Below, one piece after another: positions 17,694 to 26,617 of a stretch of DNA of 64,000 bases. The DNA comes from Mycolicibacterium parafortuitum (GTDB lineage Bacteria > Actinomycetota > Actinomycetes > Mycobacteriales > Mycobacteriaceae). The first letter of the stretch is position 1; each line of letters starts with the position of its first letter. The DNA is taken from assembly GCF_010725485.1 (NCBI RefSeq), contig NZ_AP022598.1:4526001-4590000 (forward strand), in the 5' to 3' direction. The notes under the pieces were generated by a model. It made no database searches. It saw nothing but the letters and a program-made list of their open reading frames with translations, and was not told the DNA's origin. The translations under genes were made by a program, and so were the position numbers.

Positions 17694-18106
17694 TCGAGAT
17701 CGTCAGCACCGAAGCATGCATCGCGTGCGACGTGTGCATCAAGGTGTGCCCGACCGACGTGTTCCAGCGCGGCGAGGACGGGATCCCCGTCATCGCCCGC
17801 CAGTCGGACTGCCAGACCTGCTTCATGTGCGAGGCCTACTGCCCGGTCGATGCGCTGTACGTCTCCCCCATCTCGGCGCCCGCCGGCCCGGAGAGTCCGC
17901 ACACCGACGAGGACGAGGTGTCCCGGGCCGGGTTGTTCGGCGGCTACCGCGAGCTCGTCGGATGGGGCCGCGGACGCACCTCCGGCGCGCTGCGTGACCG
18001 CAATCCGTTGCTGAAAGCGGTGCCGCCGCTGAGTGAGTCGCGGTTGCCGTCACCGGCGACGGTGGCGGGCACGCCGTGGAACCACCACGAGCAGGCGATC
18101 GACTAA
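17690..18106 (+). CDS. 2x[4Fe-4S] ferredoxin, AprB-like partner of the flavoprotein
   Basis: 138 aa from GTG 17690 (overlaps the previous stop). Two complete cluster motifs are seen: CIACDVCIKVCP at residues 10-21 and CQTCFMCEAYCP at about 44-55, each C-x2-C-x2-C-x3-CP. A C-terminal extension of about 70 residues without Cys follows (RAGLFGGYRELVGWGRGR), which may wrap around the flavoprotein as the tail of AprB does. It likely passes electrons to or from the FAD of the gene before it. Ends overlapping the convergent kinase-like gene by 4 bp. Confidence 0.88.
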   Translation: MIEIVSTEACIACDVCIKVCPTDVFQRGEDGIPVIARQSDCQTCFMCEAYCPVDALYVSPISAPAGPESPHTDEDEVSRAGLFGGYRELVGWGRGRTSGALRDRNPLLKAVPPLSESRLPSPATVAGTPWNHHEQAID

Positions 18107-20100
18107 CCCTGGTTGCGGTTCCATTCGATCCAGCCGGTCCCGGTGCGGCCGTCGGCGGTCGTGACGCTCCCCCACGCCCGCGGGAACTGGCTGACCCGCC
18201 CCTCCGCCGAGGTGAGCAGAACCGGCGCCTGGCCACGCACGTCGATGGTCGCCGAGATGCCGCCCGGCGCGAAGTCGAGTGTCGCCGACTGCGGTAAGTC
18301 GTTGTCCGTGAACGTGGTTTGCGTCTTCACCGTGGTCAGCTCGACGAGCGGCTCCCCGGCGCGCTGCACGTAGCCCACGGACAGCGGCGGCGCTCCCGGG
18401 ATCAGGATCTCGACGCCGTGGATGTGGGTGCCGTCGTCGAGGTGGAACGCGCTCCACACCCAGTCCATCCCCCACCAGTCCCGCGCGGCCCAGGAGTGGT
18501 CACGCTGGCCCGCCGAGTCGGTGAACTCGTAGCTGTGCCCGTCCGCGGTCACCGTGCCGGAGACCGTGCACGGGATCTCATAGCGCGGCGACACCCGGTA
18601 CAGATAGGGCGCCCCGACGCTGGTCCAGGTCAGGTCCATCGTGAGGTCGACGGGCCGACCGGTCTCACCGCGCAGCAGCCCCGCCGGGTCGTCGTAGGCC
18701 TGACCGCGTCCGCGCAGCGTCACCCGATAGGTTTTCAGCGGTTCGGTGGCGTCCTGGGTCAGCTCGATGCCGTCCGAAACGACCCGGGTGTGATCGTCAG
18801 CCGGCGGGGCCTGGAAGTCCAGCACCGCGATCGTCGGCAGCCCGGGCCCGCACAACAGCCCGTTGATCCATGTGTGCCGCTGATTCGGGATCAGTCCCAA
18901 CCGGATCCACCCACCGACGCCCTGTGCCGGGTCGACGAAGTCGAAGTACCAGCTCTCACTCCACAGCGCCTCGTCCGTGGGCTCATGCCGCCCCTCATCG
19001 TCGGCGTCGGGCCGCAACGGCTCCGGGACCGTCGGTTCGGGCAGGATGGCCAGCGCATCGGTGTCGAGGACGTGCTGGCAGTGCCGGGCGATCATCGCCA
19101 TGAACATCTCGTCGCCGCGCTCGGTGCGCCCGACGAGCATCGGGGACACGATCGACATCAGGACACCGAAGAAGCTCTGGCGGCGCACCCCGTCGCGCAC
19201 GTCGTCGATCGACACTGCGCAGTCCGGTCCCAGCGCCTGGTGGTAGGCCGCCAGCAGCGCGTCGTAGTGGGCGCGGCGCACCTCGATCGGCAACGATCCG
19301 CCGAGGAAGTATGCGACGTCGGTGAATGCCGGTCCCCACGTCACGGTCTGCCAGTCCACGGCCGTCAGCGGCCGGTCGGACCCGTCGTGTCCGAACAGCA
19401 TGTTGTCCAGCCGGAAATCACCGTGGACCAGCCCGCGCGGGGAGCCGGCGGCATCCTCGGCGGCCATGTACGCGTCGAACGACTCCACCAGTCGCTCGCA
19501 CACCTCGACGTGTTCCGGGGCGATCTGGTCCCGGTAGCGCTCGATGTAGCCGGCGTACAGCGCAGCCACCAAGCCCTGGTTGACCGGCGACTCCCGGTTG
19601 ATCCAGTCCGCGCCTTCGAGCGCCTCGTTGCCCAGCAGCGGACCGTGCACCAGGCCCAGTTGGGTCATCGCCAGCTTCGCCTGTTCCGCTGTCGCGCCGT
19701 GGATCTCGTCACCGACGGTGGCCGGTGCAGCATCGGCGAGCAGCAGGTCGAACGCGCCGGTGTCAGGGTCGTAGGCGGCGTGGTGGCACGGTGCGACCGG
19801 ACCGTCGAGGCCGGGGGCGATATCGGTGTAGAAGCGCACCTCGCGTTCGTAGAGCCCCATGGCCAGCCCGGTCTGGCGGCTGCTCGGTTCGGCCGCGGCG
19901 ACCTTGAGCACGACCGACGCGGGACCGGTCGCACCGTCGGCGTAGCGCAGCTCGACGCGGTAGCACTCGCTCATCTGCCCGGTGCCGATGCGATCGGTGG
20001 TGAAGCTGACGACCGGCCCCTCTCCGATCACGGAGGTCAGCCATTCGGGGGTCAGATCAGCGGGGCGTTCGATCAATCGCGGAGGTGTCGTGGAGCTCAC
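18103..20100 (-). CDS. Kinase-like phosphotransferase domain fused to a C-terminal beta-rich domain
   Basis: 665 aa from GTG 20100. Residues about 30-370 form an aminoglycoside-phosphotransferase-like kinase: PRGLVHGDFRLDNMLFG holds the catalytic Asp and Asn, and LTAVDWQTVTWGPAFTDVAY the metal-binding Asp. Residues about 400-665 form a separate domain (WYFDFVDPAQGVGGWIRLG, GQRDHSWAARDWWGMDW, GTHIHGVEILIPG) of the kind annotated as DUF7064/7065-type and seen near steroid or lipid genes; I cannot name its role. TATACC 8 bp before GTG 20100 suggests a leaderless start. A longer form from 20145 is possible but not needed. Confidence 0.75.
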   Translation of the reverse strand: MSSTTPPRLIERPADLTPEWLTSVIGEGPVVSFTTDRIGTGQMSECYRVELRYADGATGPASVVLKVAAAEPSSRQTGLAMGLYEREVRFYTDIAPGLDGPVAPCHHAAYDPDTGAFDLLLADAAPATVGDEIHGATAEQAKLAMTQLGLVHGPLLGNEALEGADWINRESPVNQGLVAALYAGYIERYRDQIAPEHVEVCERLVESFDAYMAAEDAAGSPRGLVHGDFRLDNMLFGHDGSDRPLTAVDWQTVTWGPAFTDVAYFLGGSLPIEVRRAHYDALLAAYHQALGPDCAVSIDDVRDGVRRQSFFGVLMSIVSPMLVGRTERGDEMFMAMIARHCQHVLDTDALAILPEPTVPEPLRPDADDEGRHEPTDEALWSESWYFDFVDPAQGVGGWIRLGLIPNQRHTWINGLLCGPGLPTIAVLDFQAPPADDHTRVVSDGIELTQDATEPLKTYRVTLRGRGQAYDDPAGLLRGETGRPVDLTMDLTWTSVGAPYLYRVSPRYEIPCTVSGTVTADGHSYEFTDSAGQRDHSWAARDWWGMDWVWSAFHLDDGTHIHGVEILIPGAPPLSVGYVQRAGEPLVELTTVKTQTTFTDNDLPQSATLDFAPGGISATIDVRGQAPVLLTSAEGRVSQFPRAWGSVTTADGRTGTGWIEWNRNQG

Positions 20101-20240
20101 CCGGTCAAGGTATAGCAACGCCCGCGTGGCCGCGATCACAACCACCCTAAAAGTTGACTGTTGTCAGAAAATCCGGCTGACGCCGTGGTTAACGGCCGTC
20201 AACTGCGGGTAGCCTGCGACTCGGCATCTACGGAGGGCAG

Positions 20241-21230
20241 ATGAAGGTACTGATCACCGGAGGTACGGGGTTCGTCGGCGCGTGGACGGCGAAGGCCGCC
20301 CAGGACGCCGGTCACGAGGTCCGGTTTCTTGTTCGCAACCCTGACCGGCTGACCACCAGCGCCGCCCAGATCGGCGCCGACATCAGCGACCACGTGATCG
20401 GCGACATCGCCGACAGCGAGACCACCGCTGCGGCCCTGGACGGCTGTGACGCGGTAATCCACTGCGCGGCAATGGTTTCCACCGACCCGAGTCGGGCGGA
20501 CGAGATGCTGCACACCAATCTGGAGGGTGCGCGCAACATCCTCGGGGGCGCGGTACGGGCGGGGATCGATCCTGTCGTCCACGTGTCGAGCTTCACCGCG
20601 CTGTTCCGCCCCGACCTCGACGTGCTGCACGCCGACCTGCCGGTGGTGGGCGGCAGCGACGGCTACGGCAGGTCGAAGGCTGCCGTCGAGGCCTATGCGC
20701 GCGGACTGCAGGACGGCGGCGCACCGGTGAACATCACCTACCCGGGCATGGTGCTCGGGCCGCCGGCCGGTGACCAGTTCGGCGAAGCGGCCGACGGTGT
20801 CGAGGCGTCGGTGAAGATGCGCGGCGTTCCGGGCCGCGGCGCGGGCTGGGTGGTCATCGACGTCCGCGACCTCGCCGCGCTGCACGTGGCCCTGCTCGAG
20901 CCCGGCCGCGGTCCTCGCCGGTACATGGCGGGCGGGCAGCGGGTTTCGGTCTCGGAACTCGCGACGATGATCGGCACCGCCGCAGACCAGTCCATCCTGG
21001 TCTACCCCGTCCCCGATGTCGCGCTGCGCAGTGCGGGGCGACTGTTGGACGTAGTGGGCCCGTACCTGCCGTTCGAGACGCCGATCAACTCCGCGGCGAT
21101 GCAGTACTACACCCAGATGCCCGAGTCCGATGACACCCCGAGCCAACGCGATTTCGGACTCACCTGGCGCGATCCCGCCGAGACGATCGCCGACACCCTC
21201 GAGGGTCTGCGGCAGGTGGGTCGGCTCTAA
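20241..21230 (+). CDS. NAD-dependent epimerase/dehydratase (extended SDR)
   Basis: 329 aa from ATG 20241 with GGAGGG upstream. GGTGFVGAWTAKAAQDAGH binds NAD(P); VIHCAAMVST, VVHVSSFTAL and DGYGRSKAAVEAYARG give the SDR Ser/Tyr-x3-Lys set, and GMVLGPPAGDQF follows as in dihydroflavonol reductase or 3-beta-HSD-like enzymes. Likely a ketone or sterol-like reductase; substrate unknown. Convergent with the TetR gene (4-bp overlap). Confidence 0.85.
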   Translation: MKVLITGGTGFVGAWTAKAAQDAGHEVRFLVRNPDRLTTSAAQIGADISDHVIGDIADSETTAAALDGCDAVIHCAAMVSTDPSRADEMLHTNLEGARNILGGAVRAGIDPVVHVSSFTALFRPDLDVLHADLPVVGGSDGYGRSKAAVEAYARGLQDGGAPVNITYPGMVLGPPAGDQFGEAADGVEASVKMRGVPGRGAGWVVIDVRDLAALHVALLEPGRGPRRYMAGGQRVSVSELATMIGTAADQSILVYPVPDVALRSAGRLLDVVGPYLPFETPINSAAMQYYTQMPESDDTPSQRDFGLTWRDPAETIADTLEGLRQVGRL

Positions 21231-21859
21231 CCGTCGGCGTGTGCCTGCCGGGTGAGGACACCGCGCAGCACCAGGTCGGCCAGCTGAGCCGCCGCGGCCT
21301 CCAGATCGGCCTCCCTGCGCACCACCACGGCGTACCACGCCGCGCCCGCGATCACGTCCATCACGGTGTCGGCGTCGACGCCCGCACGCACGGTCCCGTC
21401 GGTTTCACCGTGGCGCAGTTGCCCGGCCAACTGCCGCCGCGCCGCCGCCTCCAGCCTGTCGTCGATCAGCCTGCGCATCGCCGGTTCCAGTCGCAGATCA
21501 TGTAGCAGGCCGGGAATCGCTTCCCGGGCAACAGGATCGGCGTACAGCATCAGCGCCCCGCGGCAGAGGCGGGTGATCTCCGAGGCCATGTCGTCCTCGC
21601 ACGCAGAGGTCCCGGGATCGGGAAACGCGGCCTCGTGGATGAGGTGGGCCTTCGAACGCCAGCGCCGGTAGATCGCCGGTCTGCTGACCCTGGCCGTGGC
21701 AGCGATCAGGTCGATCGAGGTCGCCGAGTACCCGCGGGTGACGAGCAGTTTGCGGGTGGCCTCCAGGACGGCCTCGTCGATCGCCGGGTCGCGGCGGGAG
21801 CCGTGCCGCCGGCGAGCAGGGTCGCGCACCACGGAGAGGCCGGTGGTGTGGTTGATCAA
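21227..21859 (-). CDS. TetR-family transcriptional regulator
   Basis: About 210 aa. Helix-turn-helix in TSIDLIAATARVSRPAIYRR followed by WRSKAHLIHEAAF, the standard TetR N-terminus. The C-terminal ligand domain has AGVDADTVMDVIAGAAWYAV. The open frame runs up to 21958, but TTG 21859 with GGGGGA 6 bases upstream is a better start; a GTG at 21829 is also possible. Its target may be the neighbouring epimerase or kinase-like gene. Confidence 0.82.
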   Translation of the reverse strand: MINHTTGLSVVRDPARRRHGSRRDPAIDEAVLEATRKLLVTRGYSATSIDLIAATARVSRPAIYRRWRSKAHLIHEAAFPDPGTSACEDDMASEITRLCRGALMLYADPVAREAIPGLLHDLRLEPAMRRLIDDRLEAAARRQLAGQLRHGETDGTVRAGVDADTVMDVIAGAAWYAVVVRREADLEAAAAQLADLVLRGVLTRQAHADG

Positions 21860-21954
21860 GACCGTCCCCCGTCTGTCCCAGGATCGATACAGTGTCGCAC
21901 AGTTAATTGTCGTTACAGTCAGTAATCGCCAATCGGCTGCGGAATCGACCTCGG

Positions 21955-22782
21955 TCATTCGGGCCGGTTGACCATGCGCAGCCGCAGTGCGTCCGCGGTG
22001 GCCGGACCCACGATGCCGTCCACCGCCAGTCCTGGTGTGCGACGCTGGAACTCACGGACCGCGGCCTCGGTCTGCGCACCGAACACCCCATCGATGCGAA
22101 GGTGACCCGCATACGCGGCGTAAGCCTGTTTCAGGCGCCGCTGCAGCTCGGCGACCTGCGGACCGGTCGACCCCCGAAACAGCAGCATGGCGCTGTGCTC
22201 ACCATCCGGGACCACGCCGATCCGCACCGCGACGTCGCGTCGCAGCTCATCCATGTCGATGGCACCGGGGTCCCATTTGCCCTGGGCCCGGCCCGCGTAC
22301 TCCCTGTGGCCGATGGTGCGCTCCGCGGGGTAGCCGAGACGCCGGCAGATCGCGGCGCAGGCGGCGACGAGCGCGTCGTACTGCGCATCGGGCCAGTTGC
22401 GCCGATGCGGCGCCGTCGGACTCGTCCCGGAGTTGGCGCATTCGATCCCGATTGTGTGCCAATTCCCCATGTTCGCGGGCAACCACGGATGCCTCCCGAC
22501 GCCGGCATGCCAGGCGACACCGGCGGCCACGACCGTCACCGTCCCGTCGCGGGCGAGGTGCAGTTGCGACAGCGGGCCCGACAGGTCGGGCCGGCCGTCG
22601 GCGATGGACTCCGCGGTGGCGGTGTTCGACCCGGTGTGGTGCACCATGACGCCGCGGACGTCTTTGAACACCCCGTGCCCGCGGCGCCGCCAGCCCGGAA
22701 ACTCGACGACGTCGATCCCCTCGGCGCGCAGAACCTCGGCCAGCCAGATCGGGTCGCCGCGCCACCCGCCGGACTTGGGCAT
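21955..22782 (-). CDS. N-acetylmuramoyl-L-alanine amidase with C-terminal peptidoglycan-binding domain, phage-lysin-like
   Basis: 275 aa. The amidase-2 fold is seen from VMVHHTGSNTATAESI (zinc His), through WHTIGIECANSGTSP, to IGHREYAGRAQGKWDPGAID (second zinc His and active residues), about residues 40-180. A peptidoglycan-binding unit follows: GSTGPQVAELQRRLK then IDGVFGAQTEAAVREFQRR. There is no signal peptide or membrane helix: the protein starts MPKSGGWRGDPIWLAEVL. That is the layout of mycobacteriophage LysA endolysins rather than of exported cell-wall amidases, yet no other phage gene is nearby. Confidence 0.85.
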   Translation of the reverse strand: MPKSGGWRGDPIWLAEVLRAEGIDVVEFPGWRRRGHGVFKDVRGVMVHHTGSNTATAESIADGRPDLSGPLSQLHLARDGTVTVVAAGVAWHAGVGRHPWLPANMGNWHTIGIECANSGTSPTAPHRRNWPDAQYDALVAACAAICRRLGYPAERTIGHREYAGRAQGKWDPGAIDMDELRRDVAVRIGVVPDGEHSAMLLFRGSTGPQVAELQRRLKQAYAAYAGHLRIDGVFGAQTEAAVREFQRRTPGLAVDGIVGPATADALRLRMVNRPE

Positions 22783-22846
22783 GCGATCGCACCTCCTGGA
22801 AACCGGCCTCCGGTTTGTCCGGCGCCGGGAAGGGTAGCCGCTCCCC

Positions 22847-23329
22847 GTGACAGAACCTCATGAGATCACCAGCTCACCGATCGTGCGCCGGGAGACGAAG
22901 GCGTCCCGGCAGCGGGTCTGGGCGGTCTTGGCAGACGGCTGGACGTACTCCCAGTGGGTGGTGGGTAACAGTCGGATGCGCGCCGTGGACCCGGACTGGC
23001 CCGCCCCGGGAAGCACCATCCACCACTCCATCGGGGTGTGGCCGGCCCTCATCAACGACAGCACCGTCGTCGAGTCCTGCATCCCCGAACATGAGCTCGT
23101 CCTGGTCGCGAACGGTCGCCCGTTCGGCAAGGCCCGCATCACGTTGCGGCTGCACGACCTCGACGACGGCGGCTGCCTGATCGAGATGGCCGAGGTGCCT
23201 GCGTCGGCCCCGATGACATGGCTCCCCGACCGCATCGCGCTCGCCGGGGTGTTCCCGCGCAATCGCGAGACCACCTGGCGGCTGGCAGCGATCGCAGAAC
23301 GCCGCACCGATGACGAGGCTTCTGTCTGA
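22847..23329 (+). CDS. SRPBCC (START/polyketide cyclase-like) protein
   Basis: 160 aa from GTG 22847. The alternation of strand and long terminal helix is typical: SSPIVRRETKASRQRVWAVL, WTYSQWVVGNSRMRAVDPDW, GSTIHHSIGVWP and the C-terminal AGVFPRNRETTWRLAAIAER helix. Such proteins bind a hydrophobic ligand in a cavity; the ligand is unknown. Divergent from the amidase. Confidence 0.78.
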   Translation: MTEPHEITSSPIVRRETKASRQRVWAVLADGWTYSQWVVGNSRMRAVDPDWPAPGSTIHHSIGVWPALINDSTVVESCIPEHELVLVANGRPFGKARITLRLHDLDDGGCLIEMAEVPASAPMTWLPDRIALAGVFPRNRETTWRLAAIAERRTDDEASV

Positions 23330-23339
23330 CAGCGACGGC

Positions 23340-23588
23340 CTAGGAACGGTCCTCGGGACCGTCGACAGCCGGGGCACGGCTCGGGTCCCCCGGCGACGGT
23401 TCGGCACCCGACTGAAGTTCGCGCAGGCGGGCTTCGAGAATCTGCAGTACCGGCACCCGCGCCGCGTGGCCGGCCTCGTAGGTCAACACGGTGTTGAGCT
23501 GGTCCTCGTCGAGGGCCCGAAGCCGATGCTGCAGGTCGCCGAGCGTCAGTTGGTCGTAGTCGGTCACCGGCAGTTCAGGTTCGGTCAT
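23340..23588 (-). CDS. Small conserved mycobacterial protein (DUF8129-like)
   Basis: 82 aa from ATG 23588. The core DYDQLTLGDLQHRLRALDED then YEAGHAARVPVLQILEARL is a pattern I know from short mycobacterial proteins, sometimes as a tail on lipid-droplet-associated proteins. It forms two amphipathic helices and ends in a Pro-rich acidic tail. Function unknown. Confidence 0.6.
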   Translation of the reverse strand: MTEPELPVTDYDQLTLGDLQHRLRALDEDQLNTVLTYEAGHAARVPVLQILEARLRELQSGAEPSPGDPSRAPAVDGPEDRS

Positions 23589-23975
23589 CGGTCCTCCTCG
23601 ATGAGCCGCTCGTCGGTCGCGATCCGTGGGGCGTCAAACAGCATGACACACCAGTAGCCATCGCGGCGGGGACCAAAACCCGCGCGAGCTTGAGTGCGAG
23701 CGACGTCACCGCCGCGGTGAGCGCGACACACGGCCCGTCGAGCGGCTCAGCTGCTTGCACGACGTGCTCCCGGAAACCCTTATGCCAGCGCAGAGTTGGA
23801 CCGGTCACCCGGCTGGGATTGCGAAGCGCCGATGGTGTCAAGGGCCACCACCGACACCCATCGCCGGCCCGACCTCGCGTATGTCGCACCTGCCCCTCGG
23901 CGGCGTCGCGAAGAGCGCTACCGTTCTCTACTGGCGGCGCGGCAGGACGCCGCGAGGCAGAAACGAGGTCCACCG
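23589..23975. other. Intergenic region without recognised gene
   Basis: 387 bp. Open frames here are shadows with no family likeness and unnatural composition. No terminator-like hairpin, repeat or tRNA was seen. The promoter of the NTF2-like gene at 23976 presumably lies in the last 100 bp. Confidence 0.5.
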
Positions 23976-24374
23976 ATGCAGTCATTCCGGAAAGCCGTAG
24001 AGGCTCGCGACGAGGCTGGGATCGAGGCGCTGCTGTCCGACAACGTGGTCTTCACCAGCCCTGTCGCGTTCACCCCGTACGAGGGCAAGCCGATCACCGC
24101 GGCCATCCTGCGCGGGGTGATGCGGGTATTCGAGGACTTCCGCTATTTGCGTGAGATCAACGATGCGAACGGCTGCGATTCGGCCCTGATCTTCGAGGCG
24201 ACCGTATCGGGCAAGAAGATCACCGGCTGCGACTTCATCCACGTTGACGAGGAAGGCCTGATCGACGATCTGATGGTGATGGTCCGCCCGCTGTCGGGAG
24301 CAAAGGCCGTCGCCGACGCGATGGGTGCACAGTTCGATCGCATCAAGCAGGAGGCCATCGAACGCAGCCGCTGA
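23976..24374 (+). CDS. NTF2-like (SnoaL fold) protein
   Basis: 132 aa from ATG 23976 (ACGAGG upstream). FRKAVEARDEAGIEALLSDN is the first long helix of the NTF2/SnoaL cone fold, followed by VVFTSPVAFTPYEGKPIT and the strands around ATVSGKKITGCDFIHVDEEG and DDLMVMVRPLSGAKAV. Members isomerise or bind small ligands; no catalytic set can be assigned. The open frame extends upstream, but this ATG is where the family similarity begins. Confidence 0.75.
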   Translation: MQSFRKAVEARDEAGIEALLSDNVVFTSPVAFTPYEGKPITAAILRGVMRVFEDFRYLREINDANGCDSALIFEATVSGKKITGCDFIHVDEEGLIDDLMVMVRPLSGAKAVADAMGAQFDRIKQEAIERSR

Positions 24375-24419
24375 CCGCCGCTACGGATCGTCGAGGTCCG
24401 CTGCCACCCCCGGCGGACG

Positions 24420-25244
24420 TCAGGAGCGCAGGAACTCCAGGATGTCGGCATTGACCACGTCGGCGTGCGTTGTCGGCATTCCGTGCGGGAATCCCTTGTA
24501 GGTCTTCAGGATTCCGTTCGGCAGCAGCTCTGCGGACCGTGGTCCGGCGGCCGCATAGGGCACGATCTGATCGTCGTCGCCGTGCATCACCAACACCGGC
24601 AACTGGATCTTCTTCAGATCCTCGGTGAAGTCGGTCTGCGAGAACGCGACGATCCCGTCGTAGTGCGCCTTCGCTGCACCCTGCATACCTTGGCGCCACC
24701 AGTTCGCGATGATTCCCTCGACCGGTTCGACGCCGTCGCGGTTGAACCCGTAGAACGGACCTTCGGGGAGCTCGCGAAAGAATCCGGCGCGGTTGGTCGC
24801 CACCAATTCCTGAAAACCGTCGAACACCGACTTCGGCAGGCCGCCCGGATTGCTCTCGGTCTGGACCATCAACGGCGGAACCGCAGCGATCAGCACCGCC
24901 TTGGCCGCGCGACCCTCACCGTGGCGCGACAGGTACCGCACCACCTCCCCACCTCCGGTGGAGTGTCCGATGTGCACGGCGTCACGGAGGTCGAGGTGCT
25001 CCACCACCGCGGCGAGATCGTCTGCGTAATGGTCCATGTCGTGTCCGTCGGCGACCTGACTGGACCGTCCGTGCCCTCTGCGGTCGTGAGCCACGACGCG
25101 GTACCCCTGCGCAAGAAAGAACATCAGCTGCGCGTCCCAGTCGTCGGACGACAGCGGCCAGCCGTGGCTGAAGACGAGCGGCTGTCCGGATCCCCAGTCC
25201 TTGTAGAAGATCTCGACGCCGTCTTTGGTGGTGATGGTGGGCAT
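24420..25244 (-). CDS. Alpha/beta hydrolase, cofactor-free haloperoxidase/esterase type
   Basis: 274 aa from ATG 25244. DGVEIFYKDWGSGQPLVFSH then GWPLSSDDWD begins the fold, the nucleophile Ser is in IGHSTGGGEV, the acid Asp in MHGDDDQIVPY, and the His in the tail KGFPHGMPTTHADVV. The HSTGGG elbow and the FYKDWG start are typical of non-haem chloroperoxidase-like perhydrolases. Natural substrate unknown. Confidence 0.9.
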   Translation of the reverse strand: MPTITTKDGVEIFYKDWGSGQPLVFSHGWPLSSDDWDAQLMFFLAQGYRVVAHDRRGHGRSSQVADGHDMDHYADDLAAVVEHLDLRDAVHIGHSTGGGEVVRYLSRHGEGRAAKAVLIAAVPPLMVQTESNPGGLPKSVFDGFQELVATNRAGFFRELPEGPFYGFNRDGVEPVEGIIANWWRQGMQGAAKAHYDGIVAFSQTDFTEDLKKIQLPVLVMHGDDDQIVPYAAAGPRSAELLPNGILKTYKGFPHGMPTTHADVVNADILEFLRS

Positions 25245-25281
25245 GGCCGGAGAGTACAACGAAACCGGCGCGGCGGCTGGC

Positions 25282-26448
25282 TCAACCGATCACGGATCGC
25301 AACAGATCGGCGGCTTCGGTCTGATACGCATGCTCGGCCCAACCCTGGGCTGTCGCTTTGAATCTCATATCGACAAGCGACGGGTCCGCGCCGCGGTCGA
25401 GCAACCGGCGGATCAGCTCGAGGTCGCCGTCCCACGCCGCGTGGTGCAACGGGGTTGCCCCCTGCTCATCGAAAGCGTTGACGTCATCGGGGATTCGTGG
25501 CAGCACCGGCGTGACCCCGGACGTGTCGACGCCGTTTCGGGCCAGCAGATCCAGACGCCGCACGAAGCCGTGTTCGGCCGCCCAGTCCACCTGCCGCCGC
25601 CACATCTGCGCCCTGGATTCCATGGCTTCGGCGAGCTTGCGCTCCCAGGGACTCGGTCCGGCGTCGGCCAGCCCGTGCGCGAACAGCAGCTCGAGATGAG
25701 AGTCGTCGGGGCGGAACATTCGGTTGTACAGCGCCTGGTGGTCGACGGGATGGGCGCCGCGGCGCAGCAGCAACTCAGCCAGCTTGTTCGCCGCCGGATG
25801 CCGAGGTTGCCGACGCGGCCCCAGCTAGCCCTCCCCCAACACTCCGGTGAGCGCGGTGAACGGCGTCGCCATGCCCCGCCACAGATAGCCGGCATTCGGG
25901 TCGGCGCCGGCGTCGAGCAGAACTGTTGCCGTAGCGCACATCTGATCGGTTGTTGATTCGCTCCGCGAGCGTCGCTCAATCGCGGCCCGCGTGTAGCACA
26001 GATAGAGCAGTGGCGGCCATCCGTAGGGGCCGCCCGTCGCATCCGCCGCGACACCACGATCGAGGTGACGCGCCAACGCTTCTGGATCGCCGGCGGCTGC
26101 GGCGGCCCATATGTGCGTGTCGGCCAGATCCGGCTCGTCCTGCAGGCTCTGCGCGGCCGACTCCCACCGTGGCGGCGCATCGCGGTCGGTGTACTGCAGC
26201 ACGGCGAGCGCGCAGAACCGGTCCGCGTCGGCAAGCCGCGCCTCGGACACGGACGACGGGTCGACCGCGAGGTCGGCGACGAGATCCAGATACCGCACCA
26301 GTGCGGGCCATCCGGAGAACCCGTACTGCCGCGCGACCCGCAGTTGAGCGACGTGCAGCGGGAGCCGCTCGGTGGATGCCCGCTGAAGCGTGCGCGCTTC
26401 TTTCCGCAGGTGCTCCGACGAGGGATTATCGGGCAGGGTGCTGGCCAT
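25282..26448 (-). pseudogene. Ankyrin-repeat protein gene interrupted by an in-frame amber codon
   Basis: One frame runs from ATG 26448 (MASTLPDNPSSEHLRKEART) to the stop at 25282-25284, but TAG occurs at 25825-25827 after LTGVLGEG. Reading past it in the same frame gives LGPRRQPRHPAANKLAELLL and RRGAHPVDHQALYNRMF, which continue the ankyrin-type helices (compare GATPLHHAAWDGDLELIRRL near the end). So this is a single base change, not a frameshift. Intact length would be about 388 aa. A sequencing error, a recent nonsense mutation, or two separate proteins (a restart at 25773 is possible) could explain it. Confidence 0.75.
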
Positions 26449-26617
26449 GACGGCCTCCTCTCGTATGCCCGGCGTCCGCGGATCGGGCCGAGAAGAGGTC
26501 GGCGGTGAGGATCGAGCACAGGGAGGCTGAGCCTCTTCGAGCGGACGTCGGGCGGTCCTGCGCGCCCGCGGTGAGTTTAACCCTGTTTCTCGCCCACACA
26601 GCGGTACGATCCCGATC

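Noticed and set aside
18319..20115. 598-codon plus-strand open frame opposite the kinase-like gene
   Set aside because: Antisense shadow: the opposite strand has clear kinase motifs, this one has none.
23589..23975. Open frames in the gap before the NTF2-like gene
   Set aside because: None has a plausible start, composition or family similarity.
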